NCBI RefSeq assembly: GCF_025215155.1
Contig: NZ_JALHAM010000121.1
Length of the DNA stretch: 64,000 bases
Source of the DNA: Dryocola clanedunensis
GTDB taxonomy: Bacteria; Pseudomonadota; Gammaproteobacteria; Enterobacterales; Enterobacteriaceae
Strand: one strand, 5' to 3'
The first letter of the stretch is position 1; every line of letters begins with the position of its first letter. Shown in pieces: positions 7,869 to 17,401 of this stretch. The translations under genes and the position numbers were made by a program. Below the pieces are notes generated by a model. That model made no database searches. It saw only the letters and a program-made list of their open reading frames with translations, and had not been told where the DNA came from.

Positions 7869-9668
7869 TTAGCGGTCCACATCTGACATGACAAAATCGA
7901 TACTACCCAGATAGACAATCAGGTCAGAAACCAGGCTGCCGCGGATCGCCGCCGGGATTTGCTGCAGATGCGCAAAGCTCGGGGTACGAATGCGGGTACG
8001 GTAGCTCATGGTGCTGCCGTCGCTGGTCAGGTAGTAACTGTTAATTCCCTTGGTTGCCTCAATCATCTGGAAGGATTCGTTGGCCGGCATGACCGGGCCC
8101 CAGGAAACCTGCAGGAAGTGAGTAATCAGGGTCTCGATATGTTGCAGCGTGCGCTCTTTCGGCGGCGGCGTGGTCAGCGGGTGATCCGCCTTGAACGGGC
8201 CAGCTGGCATATTTTTCAGGCACTGGTCAAGAATACGCAGGCTTTGGCGCAGCTCTTCGACTTTTAGAGTCAGACGCGTGTAGCAGTCGCTGATGCCACC
8301 GCCCACTGGAATTTCAAAGTCGAAGTTTTCATAGCCAGAGTAAGGACGGGCTTTACGGATATCGAAGTCGACGCCGGTAGCGCGCAGGCCTGCACCTGTT
8401 GTGCCCCACTCCAGCGCTTCTTTCTTACCGTAAGCCGCAACGCCCTGAGAACGGCCTTTCAGGATGGTGTTGCGAATCGCCGCTTTTTCGTATTCGGCCA
8501 GACGCTTCGGCATCCACTCGAGGAACTCTTTTAGCAGACGTTCCCAGCCGTTCGGCAGATCGTGCGCCACACCGCCGATACGGAACCAGGCCGGGTGCAT
8601 ACGGAAGCCGGTAATCGCTTCAACCAGATCGTAGATTTTCTGACGGTCGGTAAACGCGAAGAACACTGGCGTCATCGCCCCAACGTCCTGAATGAACGTG
8701 GAGATATACAGCAGGTGGCTGTTGATACGGAACAGCTCAGAGAGCATGACGCGGATAACATCAACGCGCTCAGGCACCTTGATGCCCGCCAGTTTCTCAA
8801 CGGCCAGCACGTATGGCATTTCGTTCACGCAGCCGCCGAGATACTCGATACGGTCGGTGTACGGAATGTAGCTGTGCCAGGACTGGCGCTCGCCCATTTT
8901 CTCAGCGCCACGGTGGTGATAGCCGATATCCGGTACGCAGTCGACAATCTCTTCACCGTCGAGCTGCAGGATGATACGGAATGCACCGTGTGCGGATGGG
9001 TGGTTTGGACCCAGGTTCAGGAACATGAAGTCTTCATGTTCGCTGCTGCGCTTCATGCCCCAGTCTTCAGGCTTGAAGGTCAGCGCTTCCATTTCCAGAT
9101 CTTCTTTCTGTTTGGTTAACTCAAACGGATCGAATTCGGTGGCGCGAGCCGGGTAGTCTTTACGCAGCGGGTGCCCTTCCCACGTTGGCGGCATCATGAT
9201 GCGCGTCAGGTGCGGGTGGCCGGTAAAGGTGATGCCAAACATTTCCCAGGTTTCACGCTCGTACCAGTTGGCGTTCGGGAAGAGTTTGGTGATTGTCGGC
9301 ACGTTCAGATCGTTTTCTGAGAAGGCCACCTTGAGCATGATGTCGCGGTTGCGATCGATAGAAATCAGGTGGTAGAAAACGGAAAAATCCGCGGCCGGTA
9401 AACCGTCGCGGTGAGTTCTGAGACGCTCGTCCATGCCATGTAAGTCGAACAACATGACATAAGGTTTCGGCAATCTTTTCAGGAAATCGATGACTTCCAG
9501 TAGCTGTTCTCGCTTCACCCAGACTACCGGTACCCCGGTGCGGGTTGGCTGAATGCTGAAAGCATCCGGCCCAAAACGGTTACGCAATTCGCCAATTACC
9601 GGATCGTCCAGGTGATCCCTTGTCTGCCAGGCTGGCATGGCGGCGTCTTGCGCGGTTAAATCGGTCAT
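7869..9668 (-). CDS. nuoC: NADH-quinone oxidoreductase fused subunit C/D
   Basis: 599-residue fusion of NuoC (about residues 1-180, 30-kDa subunit family) and NuoD (about 200-599, 49-kDa subunit, related to the [NiFe]-hydrogenase large subunit). Together with NuoB it forms the quinone-binding site. The segments GPNHPSAHGAFR and DIGYHHRGAEKM carry the conserved histidines near the quinone headgroup. The fusion is normal for Enterobacterales. I chose the ATG at 9668 (MTDLTAQ), which has GGTGAG about five bases upstream. An ATG at 9680 is possible but less well placed. Confidence 0.97.
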   Translation of the reverse strand: MTDLTAQDAAMPAWQTRDHLDDPVIGELRNRFGPDAFSIQPTRTGVPVVWVKREQLLEVIDFLKRLPKPYVMLFDLHGMDERLRTHRDGLPAADFSVFYHLISIDRNRDIMLKVAFSENDLNVPTITKLFPNANWYERETWEMFGITFTGHPHLTRIMMPPTWEGHPLRKDYPARATEFDPFELTKQKEDLEMEALTFKPEDWGMKRSSEHEDFMFLNLGPNHPSAHGAFRIILQLDGEEIVDCVPDIGYHHRGAEKMGERQSWHSYIPYTDRIEYLGGCVNEMPYVLAVEKLAGIKVPERVDVIRVMLSELFRINSHLLYISTFIQDVGAMTPVFFAFTDRQKIYDLVEAITGFRMHPAWFRIGGVAHDLPNGWERLLKEFLEWMPKRLAEYEKAAIRNTILKGRSQGVAAYGKKEALEWGTTGAGLRATGVDFDIRKARPYSGYENFDFEIPVGGGISDCYTRLTLKVEELRQSLRILDQCLKNMPAGPFKADHPLTTPPPKERTLQHIETLITHFLQVSWGPVMPANESFQMIEATKGINSYYLTSDGSTMSYRTRIRTPSFAHLQQIPAAIRGSLVSDLIVYLGSIDFVMSDVDR

Positions 9669-9770
9669 ATTTCTCACCATTGCAAATGGTTCTGTAATGA
9701 CTGTCGGCCAGCAGCTCCGCGCTAATATTATTGATATGCGAAGCAGTGTTGTGCGGGCGACAGGCGCAAA

Positions 9771-10448
9771 TTAAATTTCGTCAGGCGACCTCAGATTGGT
9801 CACTGCAATTCGCTCGCCGCGCTTACGCTCGCGCTCGGACTGCATATTGGCGCGGTAAACGCCCTGATCGCCAACAACCCACGACAGCGGGCGACGCTCT
9901 TTCCCAATCGACTCTTGCAGCAGCATCAGCGCCTGCATGTAGGCTTCCGGACGCGGCGGGCAGCCTGGGATGTAAACGTCAACCGGCAGGAATTTATCCA
10001 CACCTTGCACGACAGAATAGATGTCGTACATGCCGCCTGAGTTGGCACAAGCCCCCATGGAGATAACCCATTTTGGCTCAAGCATCTGGTCGTAAAGGCG
10101 CTGAATAACCGGAGCCATTTTGGTGAAGCAGGTACCGGCAATCACCATCAGGTCAGCCTGACGCGGGGAAGCACGCAGAACTTCTGCACCGAAACGCGCC
10201 ACGTCATGCACGGCGGTAAACGAGGTCACCATCTCTACGTAGCAGCAAGAAAGGCCAAAGTTATATGGCCAAATAGAGTTTTTGCGTCCCCAGTTAACCA
10301 TGTCGTGCATGGCATGTTCGAGCTTGCCCATGTAGACGCTACGGTTAATTTCTGCGTCAAGAGGATCGGTGACGACTTCCTGTTTTTGCAGGGGATAACG
10401 GTCGTTCTCACCGTTGTTGGGGTCTATGCGGGTGAGCGTATAGTCCAT
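9771..10448 (-). CDS. nuoB: NADH-quinone oxidoreductase subunit B (cluster N2)
   Basis: 225-residue subunit that carries the terminal [4Fe-4S] cluster N2, which reduces quinone. The ligands are visible as the tandem cysteines in GLSCCYVEM, the Cys in SMGACANSGGMY and the Cys in PGCPPRPEAYMQ. The ~100-base gap before nuoCD is larger than most junctions in this operon. It starts 15 bases after nuoA. A few extra residues near position 45 (KLEHAMHDMVNWG) lengthen it slightly relative to E. coli. Confidence 0.98.
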   Translation of the reverse strand: MDYTLTRIDPNNGENDRYPLQKQEVVTDPLDAEINRSVYMGKLEHAMHDMVNWGRKNSIWPYNFGLSCCYVEMVTSFTAVHDVARFGAEVLRASPRQADLMVIAGTCFTKMAPVIQRLYDQMLEPKWVISMGACANSGGMYDIYSVVQGVDKFLPVDVYIPGCPPRPEAYMQALMLLQESIGKERRPLSWVVGDQGVYRANMQSERERKRGERIAVTNLRSPDEI

Positions 10449-10463
10449 CTTAATGCCTCGCTG

Positions 10464-10910
10464 TTACTGCGTATGACGGTTAGTGTGACTGTCGGTTTCT
10501 GGGTTGATTTGGGCGCGACGCGAACGCGCAGGAGTCCAATCGAGCGCGCCAATACGCACCAGATACACCAGGCCTGCCAGTAACACTAAAATGAAAATTG
10601 CGGCTTCCGCGAAACCGATCCAGCCACTTTCACGAATGGAAGTAGACCACGCATAGAGATACAGGGCTTCCACGTCGAAAATCACGAAGAACATGGCCAC
10701 CAGGTAAAACTTAGCGGAAAGGCGTAAACGCGCGGAACCAACGGAGTCAATACCTGACTCGAAGGGGGTGTTCTTGTGCCGGCCCTTGGCTCTCCCGCCG
10801 AGGAACCATGCCCCGAGCAGCATTACGCAACACAGGCCAATAGCAACAATAAGAAACACAGCGAACGCCCAATGGTGAGCGATAACTTCAGTGGATGTTG
10901 ACATACTCAT
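10464..10910 (-). CDS. nuoA: NADH-quinone oxidoreductase subunit A
   Basis: 148-residue three-helix membrane subunit (ND3 family), the first gene of the nuo operon. The conserved cytoplasmic loop PFESGIDSVGSARLRLSAKFY (about residues 49-69) lies beside the quinone site, and FFVIFDVEALYLYAW contains the conserved acidic pair of helix 2. The start reads MSMSTSTEVIAHHWA as in E. coli. A ~550-base non-coding stretch upstream holds the operon promoters. Confidence 0.98.
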   Translation of the reverse strand: MSMSTSTEVIAHHWAFAVFLIVAIGLCCVMLLGAWFLGGRAKGRHKNTPFESGIDSVGSARLRLSAKFYLVAMFFVIFDVEALYLYAWSTSIRESGWIGFAEAAIFILVLLAGLVYLVRIGALDWTPARSRRAQINPETDSHTNRHTQ

Positions 10911-11462
10911 TGCTTACTCATCAAAAGTGGCACCAAAAACCTCTGCACTTGGCTTGCAGACGGACACCACATCGATTCATGGGGAGGAACAAATAACCTT
11001 ACAATAACTGCCGGAAAATAAGATTTTACCAGCAAATTGATGGGGTTTTTTACTCCTTTCTATAACCTTTTGTCAACTTTAACAAAAGTATCCACACATT
11101 AATTTACATCGACGTCAATTCATTAACAATTAATGCGTTAATACTCGGTGTCACTGAGTTATTAATCAGCTTTGACTGATGGTGAATCGTGTCCGTAAAG
11201 CATGGAAAAATATGCAGCCCCTCTATTTTGGCAGGAAATCACAACTATTCCTCCCCCCAATAGGGAGTATTTTCTTGATCTGAGACACGCTTTTGTTAAT
11301 TCGCGTCGTAAAGGAGCAACATTGCCGCCCTTTTTTTAACATTTAACGGGACTTTCAACTTGTCAAAGCTGAATGATGCCAAGTATACACGCTTTCAATT
11401 AACTAATTGTTTGCTAGATATTTTTTATTGGATAAAAATAAATAACAGCACTTATCGCAAAC
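10911..11462 (-). promoter_or_regulatory. nuo operon promoter and leader region
   Basis: About 550 AT-rich bases between nuoA and the lrhA terminator with no credible gene. In E. coli the nuo operon has a long upstream region controlled by ArcA, NarL, FNR, IHF and Fis, so this is where those sites should lie. I see GTTAAT-type direct repeats at about 11118-11143 (minus strand reads TTAATTGTTAATG), compatible with ArcA binding. Assignment of individual sites is tentative. Confidence 0.6.
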
Positions 11463-11507
11463 AAACAGGCCGCTGGAGTGAAAATCCCCTTCAGCGGCCT
11501 GTTTTTT
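11463..11507 (-). terminator. Terminator after lrhA
   Basis: A perfect 13-base inverted repeat (AAACAGGCCGCTG / CAGCGGCCTGTTT) around a 16-base loop, with T-runs on both outer sides. It can stop lrhA transcription arriving from the right. The run of six T on the plus strand means it could also act in the other direction. Confidence 0.85.
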
Positions 11508-11543
11508 ACAGCTAACAAATTGTTACTAACAAAATACTCAAAA

Positions 11544-12479
11544 CTACTCGGTATCTCGCTCAGCGAGCAGCGGATCGTCACCTGCTGGCGAAGTTTCGCC
11601 ATAACGGTAGGGATTTGGGCTGGTTTCCATCGCGCTGAAGATAGCCTGGGCCATCTCGTTGCTGGTGTGCGGATCCCGACAGAGCAGATAGCGGGTGTCC
11701 GGCATCGCCGGTAAACCATCTGCGGCCCCTAAAACGCGTAGCTCGGGACTCATCATCTCTACAGGGCGCGCAGTGATACCCAAACCAGCCTTCACCGCTG
11801 CACGTACAGCGGAAAGCGTAGAGGCAACATACGAAATACGCCACGGAATGCCTTCAGCATTAAGATATTCAAGCATCATATCCCGGTATGGGCTGGGATC
11901 GTCGAGCATGACCAGCGGGACAGCTTCCCCTTTCTGAAAAACATAATCCGCCGCGCAGTACCACAATGTGGGTGAGGTGCGCAGAACGATAGAGTCGAAA
12001 TGGGCAGGTTTGGACGTGGTCACCACCAAATCAACTTCCTGCTGGTTCAGCATTTCAATCATGAAAGGATTACGTTTGACGCGAACATCCAGCGCAAGCT
12101 TAGGATAGACAGAGCTAATCCGATTAAGCAGGAAGGGTAAAATCGTGTCCGCTGTTTCATCGGATGCGCCAAGCGTCAGCACGCCCTGCAAATTACTGAA
12201 CATTAATGACGTGCAGGCTTCATCGTTGAAACGAAGAATTTTTCGTGCGTAGCCCAACAGCTGGATACCGTGCTCGGTCAACAGCTTGTTACGACCGTGA
12301 CGTGCAAAGAGCTCTTTACCAACCAACTGCTCCAGGCGTTGCATCTGCTGGCTAACGGCGGATTGAGTGCGACGTACCGCTGCGGCAGCGGCCGCAAAAG
12401 TGTTTAGATCGGCAACCGCTACAAAAGTCCTCAGCAGATCGAGGTCGAGATTAAGTATCTGACGATTTGCGTTAATCAT
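11544..12479 (-). CDS. lrhA: LysR-type regulator LrhA
   Basis: 311-residue LysR-family regulator. The N-terminal winged helix-turn-helix (about residues 12-70) includes AAAAAVRRTQSAVSQQMQRL, and the C-terminal substrate-binding-like domain follows. In E. coli LrhA represses flhDC and fimbrial genes and influences RpoS levels. It is related to the PecT/HexA virulence regulators of plant pathogens. Its place next to nuo matches K-12, where it does not regulate nuo strongly. The family usually self-regulates, and a ~1-kb non-coding region lies upstream. Start ATG 12479 matches the E. coli N-terminus. Confidence 0.96.
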   Translation of the reverse strand: MINANRQILNLDLDLLRTFVAVADLNTFAAAAAAVRRTQSAVSQQMQRLEQLVGKELFARHGRNKLLTEHGIQLLGYARKILRFNDEACTSLMFSNLQGVLTLGASDETADTILPFLLNRISSVYPKLALDVRVKRNPFMIEMLNQQEVDLVVTTSKPAHFDSIVLRTSPTLWYCAADYVFQKGEAVPLVMLDDPSPYRDMMLEYLNAEGIPWRISYVASTLSAVRAAVKAGLGITARPVEMMSPELRVLGAADGLPAMPDTRYLLCRDPHTSNEMAQAIFSAMETSPNPYRYGETSPAGDDPLLAERDTE

Positions 12480-13475
12480 AATTTTTTCACTAGTAGGTTG
12501 CTCTTACGAGTCTGCCCTTGTTCTATTGCTGTGATTTATCAAAGAGATAAAGCAATTCCATTTACAGAACGTTCCATGAAGGCGTCTGCTGCCATTCGGG
12601 CAGCCGCTCTGTTTTTTTAATATTTATTTCCGCTGTGCGTTCTCTATTTTGAGAAAATCACTGCGGGATATCGCGCCAACTAATACAACATACAAATAAT
12701 CGTCTTGTCATACCAGTATGTTTAATTAAAATGACGTAATAATTTTAATCTCACTTCTGACACTACTTTATTTATTCATTACCGTATGTATGAAACGGTG
12801 GCAGGTTAGCACCAGCTCGTGAGCACAAGGCGCCCAGTGCGGAGAAGCTATCAAACAGATACCAGTGAACAACCAGTAAAACAGGGGATTATCAAAAAAG
12901 AGAGACTGTAAACCTACCTTATTGCGTAGGGGGTATCTTACCGCAAACCAAGCAAACTTATAAGATGACATGCGAATTATCTGATCTTATTCTCTTTTTT
13001 CGCATTTCACTCACAAAATTATTCTTAACTTGTACTGGTTTTGTCACGCCCTATAATAAATCTCTCTTAACTATTATCACTGCATATAATAATCACATCC
13101 TGGACCACTATTATAAACATCTTCTTAACGCCACCCCTGTGCTATTCAATTTGCTGCATGAACATTCATTTTTTCTAATATTTTGCTCACTCTCCCTGTC
13201 GCCTCACTCCACGCCCCCTTGGCCGCTCCAGGTTAGATCAGTGGATAAAATCACGCAAAAAGGCCAGGGCGAGGTTGATACACCAACTAATTACAAATTT
13301 AGAATATTAAGCTCCGTAAACCAAACGATTAACATAGCTTTCTCACTATTCATCAGCAATGAGTCAACGCCACCTGTTCACTCGCCTCGCTTCAAATCTC
13401 AGTCAGGCAGGAGTACATTGGTGGCTGGTTGCTTCCACGGCAGGAAGTAACGCTAACATTTAAGGTCGAAGGTTC
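12480..13475. promoter_or_regulatory. lrhA-alaA intergenic region (long leader and promoters)
   Basis: About 1 kb of strongly AT-rich DNA between the divergent genes lrhA and alaA. E. coli also has a long gap here, with an extended lrhA leader. Short open frames exist (12768-12971 minus, 12965-13450 plus) but have no family resemblance, no convincing ribosome site and atypical composition. A hairpin with a T-run lies at 12588-12618. Promoters for lrhA (leftward) and alaA (rightward) must lie here, but I cannot place them confidently. Confidence 0.6.
12588..12618 (+). terminator. Terminator-like hairpin antisense to the lrhA leader
   Basis: GCTGCC / GGCAGC (12588-12593 and 12599-12604) form a short stem with a 5-base loop, followed after a few bases by seven T (12612-12618). 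In this orientation it would end a short plus-strand transcript starting just upstream of the lrhA start. It may be chance. The stem is only 6 base pairs. Confidence 0.35.
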
Positions 13476-14690
13476 ATGTCCCCTATCGAAAAATCCAGCA
13501 AATTAGATAACGTCTGTTACGACATTCGCGGTCCGGTTCTTAAAGAGGCGAAACGCCTGGAAGAAGAAGGCCATAAAGTGCTTAAGCTGAACATCGGCAA
13601 CCCAGCGCCGTTTGGCTTCGACGCCCCGGATGAAATCCTTGTAGATGTGATCCGCAATCTTCCGACCGCGCAAGGATATTGCGATTCGAAAGGGTTGTAC
13701 TCTGCGCGCAAGGCTATCATGCAGCATTACCAGGCCCGTGGTATGCGTGACGTAACCGTCGAAGACATTTATATCGGCAACGGTGTATCCGAGCTGATTG
13801 TTCAATCTATGCAGGCGCTGCTGAATAGCGGTGACGAAATGCTGGTCCCGGCACCGGATTACCCACTCTGGACCGCCGCTGTCTCTCTTTCCGGCGGCAA
13901 AGCGGTGCACTATCTGTGTGATGAATCCGCAGACTGGTTCCCGGACCTCGACGATATCCGCGCCAAAATCACCCCGCGCACCCGCGGCATCGTAATAATC
14001 AACCCGAATAATCCAACCGGGGCAGTCTATTCGAAAGAGCTGCTGATGGAGATCGTTGAGCTGGCGCGTCAGCACAACCTGGTCATCTTCGCGGATGAAA
14101 TCTACGACAAAATTCTTTATGACGAAGCAGAGCATATCTCCATCGCCACGCTGGCACCGGATCTGCTGACCATTACCTTTAACGGCCTGTCTAAAACCTA
14201 CCGTGTGGCAGGTTTCCGCCAGGGTTGGATGGTGCTGAGCGGGCCGAAAAAGCACGCCAAAGGCTATATAGAAGGGCTGGAAATGCTCGCGTCTATGCGC
14301 CTGTGTGCCAACGTGCCTGCACAGCATGCCATTCAGACCGCGCTAGGCGGCTACCAAAGCATTAGCGAATTTATCGTTCCGGGCGGACGTCTGTATGAAC
14401 AGCGTAACCGCGCCTGGGAGCTGATCAATGACATTCCGGGCGTTTCCTGCGTGAAGCCGCGCGGCGCACTGTATATGTTCCCGAAGATCGACGCTAAGCG
14501 GTTTAATATTCACGACGACCAGAAAATGGTGCTGGATTTCCTGCTCCAGGAAAAAGTGCTGCTGGTTCAGGGGTCCGCCTTTAACTGGCCATGGCCTGAT
14601 CACGTGCGTATTGTCACACTGCCGCGCGTGGACGATCTGGAGATGTCGATCAACAAATTGGGTCGTTTCCTCGGCCACTACCACCAGTAA
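13476..14690 (+). CDS. alaA: Glutamate-pyruvate aminotransferase AlaA
   Basis: 404-residue PLP-dependent class I aminotransferase (formerly yfbQ), the main alanine-forming transaminase in E. coli (pyruvate + glutamate to alanine + 2-oxoglutarate). Visible marks are INPNNPTGAVYSKELL (about residues 174-189), the FADEIYDKILYD stretch with the PLP-contact Asp and Tyr, and the Schiff-base lysine in FNGLSKTYRVAGFRQGW (about 240). Start ATG 13476 (MSPIEKSSKLDN) matches the family. yfbR follows after 83 bases. Confidence 0.97.
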   Translation: MSPIEKSSKLDNVCYDIRGPVLKEAKRLEEEGHKVLKLNIGNPAPFGFDAPDEILVDVIRNLPTAQGYCDSKGLYSARKAIMQHYQARGMRDVTVEDIYIGNGVSELIVQSMQALLNSGDEMLVPAPDYPLWTAAVSLSGGKAVHYLCDESADWFPDLDDIRAKITPRTRGIVIINPNNPTGAVYSKELLMEIVELARQHNLVIFADEIYDKILYDEAEHISIATLAPDLLTITFNGLSKTYRVAGFRQGWMVLSGPKKHAKGYIEGLEMLASMRLCANVPAQHAIQTALGGYQSISEFIVPGGRLYEQRNRAWELINDIPGVSCVKPRGALYMFPKIDAKRFNIHDDQKMVLDFLLQEKVLLVQGSAFNWPWPDHVRIVTLPRVDDLEMSINKLGRFLGHYHQ

Positions 14691-14724
14691 TTTAAGACAT
14701 CAGGGTGGTCGCCCGCCCTCTTTC

Positions 14725-14756
14725 CCGCGGGTGACGCTCTGTTTACCCGCCCTACG
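14725..14756. repeat. Degenerate REP-like element
   Basis: GCGGGTGACGCTCTGTTTAC followed by CCGCCCTACG resembles the GGTGGATGACGC...TTATCCACCCTACG units found elsewhere in the window. It is a partial palindrome in the alaA-yfbR gap. Confidence 0.45.
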
Positions 14757-14773
14757 TACAAATCGGTGATCCC

Positions 14774-15373
14774 ATGAGTCAAAGCCATTTCTTCGCCCAT
14801 CTTTCCCGCCTGAAACTCATCAATCGCTGGCCGCTAATGCGCAATGTACGCACTGAAAATGTTTCGGAGCACAGTCTGCAGGTAGCAATGGTTGCCCACG
14901 CGCTTGCGGCAATCAAAAACCGTCAATTCAATGGCAATGTGAACGCAGAACGCATTGCGCTACTCGCGATGTACCATGATGCCAGCGAAGTTTTAACCGG
15001 TGACCTGCCTACTCCGGTGAAATACTTCAACTCTCAGATTGCGCATGAGTACAAAGCCATTGAGAAAATAGCCCAGCAGAAGCTGATTGATATGGTACCG
15101 CAGGAGCTGCGGGATATCTGGGCGCCGCTGATTGATGAACATCAATGCAGCGAAGAAGAGAGAGCCATTGTGAAACAGGCCGATGCGCTATGCGCCTACC
15201 TGAAATGCCTTGAAGAGCTGTCTGCTGGTAACAATGAATTCCTGCTGGCAAAAAGCCGTCTGGAAAAAACGCTCGCTGACCGGCACAGCGAAGAGATGGA
15301 CTATTTTATGAACGTATTTGTGCCAAGCTTCCAGCTGTCGCTCGATGAAATCAGCCAGGATTCCCCGCTTTAG
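14774..15373 (+). CDS. yfbR: 5'-deoxynucleotidase YfbR
   Basis: 199-residue HD-domain phosphohydrolase that removes phosphate from deoxyribonucleoside 5'-monophosphates. It takes part in dUMP/thymidine salvage in E. coli. The metal-binding set is visible: His in NVSEHSLQVAMVAHAL (about residue 33), the HD pair in MYHDASEVLTGDLPTPVKY (about 68-69), and Asp in VKQADALCAYLKCLEE (about 137). Cytosolic and Co2+/Mn2+-dependent by family knowledge. Length equals the E. coli protein. Confidence 0.96.
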   Translation: MSQSHFFAHLSRLKLINRWPLMRNVRTENVSEHSLQVAMVAHALAAIKNRQFNGNVNAERIALLAMYHDASEVLTGDLPTPVKYFNSQIAHEYKAIEKIAQQKLIDMVPQELRDIWAPLIDEHQCSEEERAIVKQADALCAYLKCLEELSAGNNEFLLAKSRLEKTLADRHSEEMDYFMNVFVPSFQLSLDEISQDSPL

Positions 15374-15384
15374 GTCTTTCGATT

Positions 15385-15466
15385 CCGGTGGATGACGCTT
15401 GCGCTTCTCCCCCCTACAATATTGGTCTGAAACATAGGTCGGATAAGCGTTAGCGCCATCCGACAT
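15385..15466. repeat. BIME: pair of REP-like palindromes
   Basis: Two inverted units, CCGGTGGATGACGCTTGCGC... at 15385-15419 and GTCGGATAAGCGTTAGCGCC... at 15438-15464, fill the gap between the convergent genes yfbR and yfbS. No other feature is visible there. Confidence 0.8.
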
Positions 15467-15483
15467 TTCCAGCAAAATTCATC

Positions 15484-17316
15484 TCAAAACGGAAACAGCA
15501 TCGGCACCATCACCACGCTGATCACCATCACAATCACCGTAAACGGCACGCCCAGCTTCACAAAGTCGCTGAACTTATAGTTTCCAGGCCCCAGTACCAG
15601 CGTGTTGACCGGAGATGAAACCGGAGTCATAAACGCGGCAGAAGCGGCAAGCGCCACAATCATCGCAAACGGATAAGGGGAAACGCCCATTGATTTTGCC
15701 GCCGCCAGAGCAATCGGCGCCATTAACACCGCCGTTGCGGTATTGGAGATAAACAGCCCGATAGCCGCGCACATCACGAACAGGCACACCAGCATGATGT
15801 ACGGTCCGTATCCGCCGCCGAAGGACATTAATCCGCTGACGATCAAATCCACCCCACCGGTTTTTTGCAGCGCCAGCGCAAACGGCATCATGCCGACGAT
15901 CAGGATGATGCTCGGCCAGTGAATCGCCTTGTAGGCGCTTTCCATATCAATACAGCGGAATTTCCCCATCAGCAGGCAGGCAATAATCGCCGCAATGGGG
16001 TTGGGAATTTCGTCTGTCAGCATCAGAGCAACCATCAGGGCCAGGCAGAAAATCGCATGCGGCGCCTGGCTGTGGGCGGGTGAGGCTTCCCCCTCCTCCA
16101 CCGGCAGGTTCAACACCAGGAAATCGCGGCTCTTCTGATTCAGCTGGCTGATGAGCTTCCAGTCCCCGACCACCAGCAGAATGTCTCCTAACTGAAGCGA
16201 TTCATCGACTAACACACCTTCCAGCGCCTCGCCGTTGCGTTTAAGCCCGACAATATTCAGCCCGTAACGGGTACGAAAACCGATTTCGCGAAGCGTCTGC
16301 CCGATAAGCTCGGAATCGGGGATCATCGACACTTCCGCCATGCCCACGTCCAGCGCCTGGTCCGAAAAGTAATCCCCGCGCAGCACCATAGGCTCCAGCA
16401 TCTGCTGGGTGCAAAACTCTCTCAGATCCACATCTGAGGCGGACATATCAATCAGCAGCACGTCGCGGGCGCGGAATTCCGTCACCCCGGTCACGTTGAC
16501 GATCACCCGGCGGAATTTACGCCAGCGTTCCAGGCCAATCACGTTGGCCCCGTAACGCTCACGAAGTTTTAAATCATCCAGCCGACGACCGACCATCGGA
16601 GAGCCAGCGCGAATGGCCAGGCGACGGGCGCGTCCGGTCAGGCGGTATTCTTTGATCAGGTCGCGGAACGTGCGTCGCTTCCACCCTGCCTTGCCGTCTT
16701 CTTTGCTTTGGCCGTTAAGCGCAAAACGAGCGAACAGCATATACACGACGCCCAGCACCAGTACGACAAGACCGATTGGCGTCACGCTAAAGAAGTTAAA
16801 GCCTTCGAGCCCTTCACGCAGCAGTTCGCTGTTGATAACCAGGTTAGGTGGCGTGGCGACCAGCGTCATCATGCCGCTGATAAGTCCAGCGAAGCTCAGC
16901 GGCATCATTAGCCGCGCCGGGGAGATTTTCATGCGCATGGAAACGCTGAGTACAACGGGGATAAAGATGGCGACTACGCCGGTGGAGCTCATAAAGGCGC
17001 CCAGTCCGGCGACGGTGAGCATCAGCAGGATCAGCATTTTGGTTTCGCTGCTGCCCGCGGCGCTGACCAGCCACGATCCCATCTTAGTGGCGACGCCGGT
17101 ACGCACCAGCCCGTCACCGATAATAAAGAGGGCAGCTATCAGAATAACGTTCGGGTCGCTGAAGCCGGAAAACGCCTCGCTGAGCGTCAGGGTGCCGCTA
17201 AGCACAAAAGCGACCACCACCAGTAGCGCAATGGCATCCATCCGAACCTTGCCGGTAGCAAACAGCACGACGGCAATGCCCAACAACGATAACACCCACA
17301 CCAATTCCGAATTCAA
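15484..17316 (-). CDS. yfbS: Putative SLC13-type anion transporter YfbS with RCK_C domains
   Basis: 610-residue inner-membrane protein. N-terminal membrane half (about residues 1-190), then two TrkA-C/RCK_C domains in the cytoplasm (about 225-390; segments GSPMVGRRLDDLKLRERYG and DSELIGQTLREIGFRTRYG are parallel repeats), then a second membrane half (about 425-610). The motif ATPPNLVINSELLR and the matching SSPVNTLVLGPG are the paired sodium/substrate hairpins of the DASS fold. The substrate is unknown. Translation appears to start at TTG 17316, preceded by AAGGA at good spacing, which gives the 610 residues of the E. coli protein. Confidence 0.93.
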   Translation of the reverse strand: MNSELVWVLSLLGIAVVLFATGKVRMDAIALLVVVAFVLSGTLTLSEAFSGFSDPNVILIAALFIIGDGLVRTGVATKMGSWLVSAAGSSETKMLILLMLTVAGLGAFMSSTGVVAIFIPVVLSVSMRMKISPARLMMPLSFAGLISGMMTLVATPPNLVINSELLREGLEGFNFFSVTPIGLVVLVLGVVYMLFARFALNGQSKEDGKAGWKRRTFRDLIKEYRLTGRARRLAIRAGSPMVGRRLDDLKLRERYGANVIGLERWRKFRRVIVNVTGVTEFRARDVLLIDMSASDVDLREFCTQQMLEPMVLRGDYFSDQALDVGMAEVSMIPDSELIGQTLREIGFRTRYGLNIVGLKRNGEALEGVLVDESLQLGDILLVVGDWKLISQLNQKSRDFLVLNLPVEEGEASPAHSQAPHAIFCLALMVALMLTDEIPNPIAAIIACLLMGKFRCIDMESAYKAIHWPSIILIVGMMPFALALQKTGGVDLIVSGLMSFGGGYGPYIMLVCLFVMCAAIGLFISNTATAVLMAPIALAAAKSMGVSPYPFAMIVALAASAAFMTPVSSPVNTLVLGPGNYKFSDFVKLGVPFTVIVMVISVVMVPMLFPF

Positions 17317-17363
17317 AACGCGTCCTTGTTTTCCGAAAACTAAGCGAATGCGCTGAGAATGCC

Positions 17364-17390
17364 ATAAAAAAACCCCGCCGATGCGGGGTT
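17364..17390 (-). terminator. Terminator after yfbT
   Basis: AACCCCGC / GCGGGGTT (17371-17378, 17383-17390) with a 4-base loop. On the minus strand the stem is followed by a run of seven T. It separates yfbT from yfbS. Confidence 0.9.
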
Positions 17391-17401
17391 AAATCATGTG
17401 A

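Noticed and set aside
9681..9770. Possible small gene between nuoCD and nuoB
   Set aside because: About 90 bases with no supported start or conserved peptide. Treated as an ordinary operon spacer.
12768..12971. 67-codon minus-strand frame upstream of lrhA
   Set aside because: No family resemblance and no supporting start signal.
12965..13450. 161-codon open frame in the lrhA-alaA gap
   Set aside because: Low-complexity, AT-driven composition, no domain, no good ribosome site. The region is more likely promoter and leader DNA.
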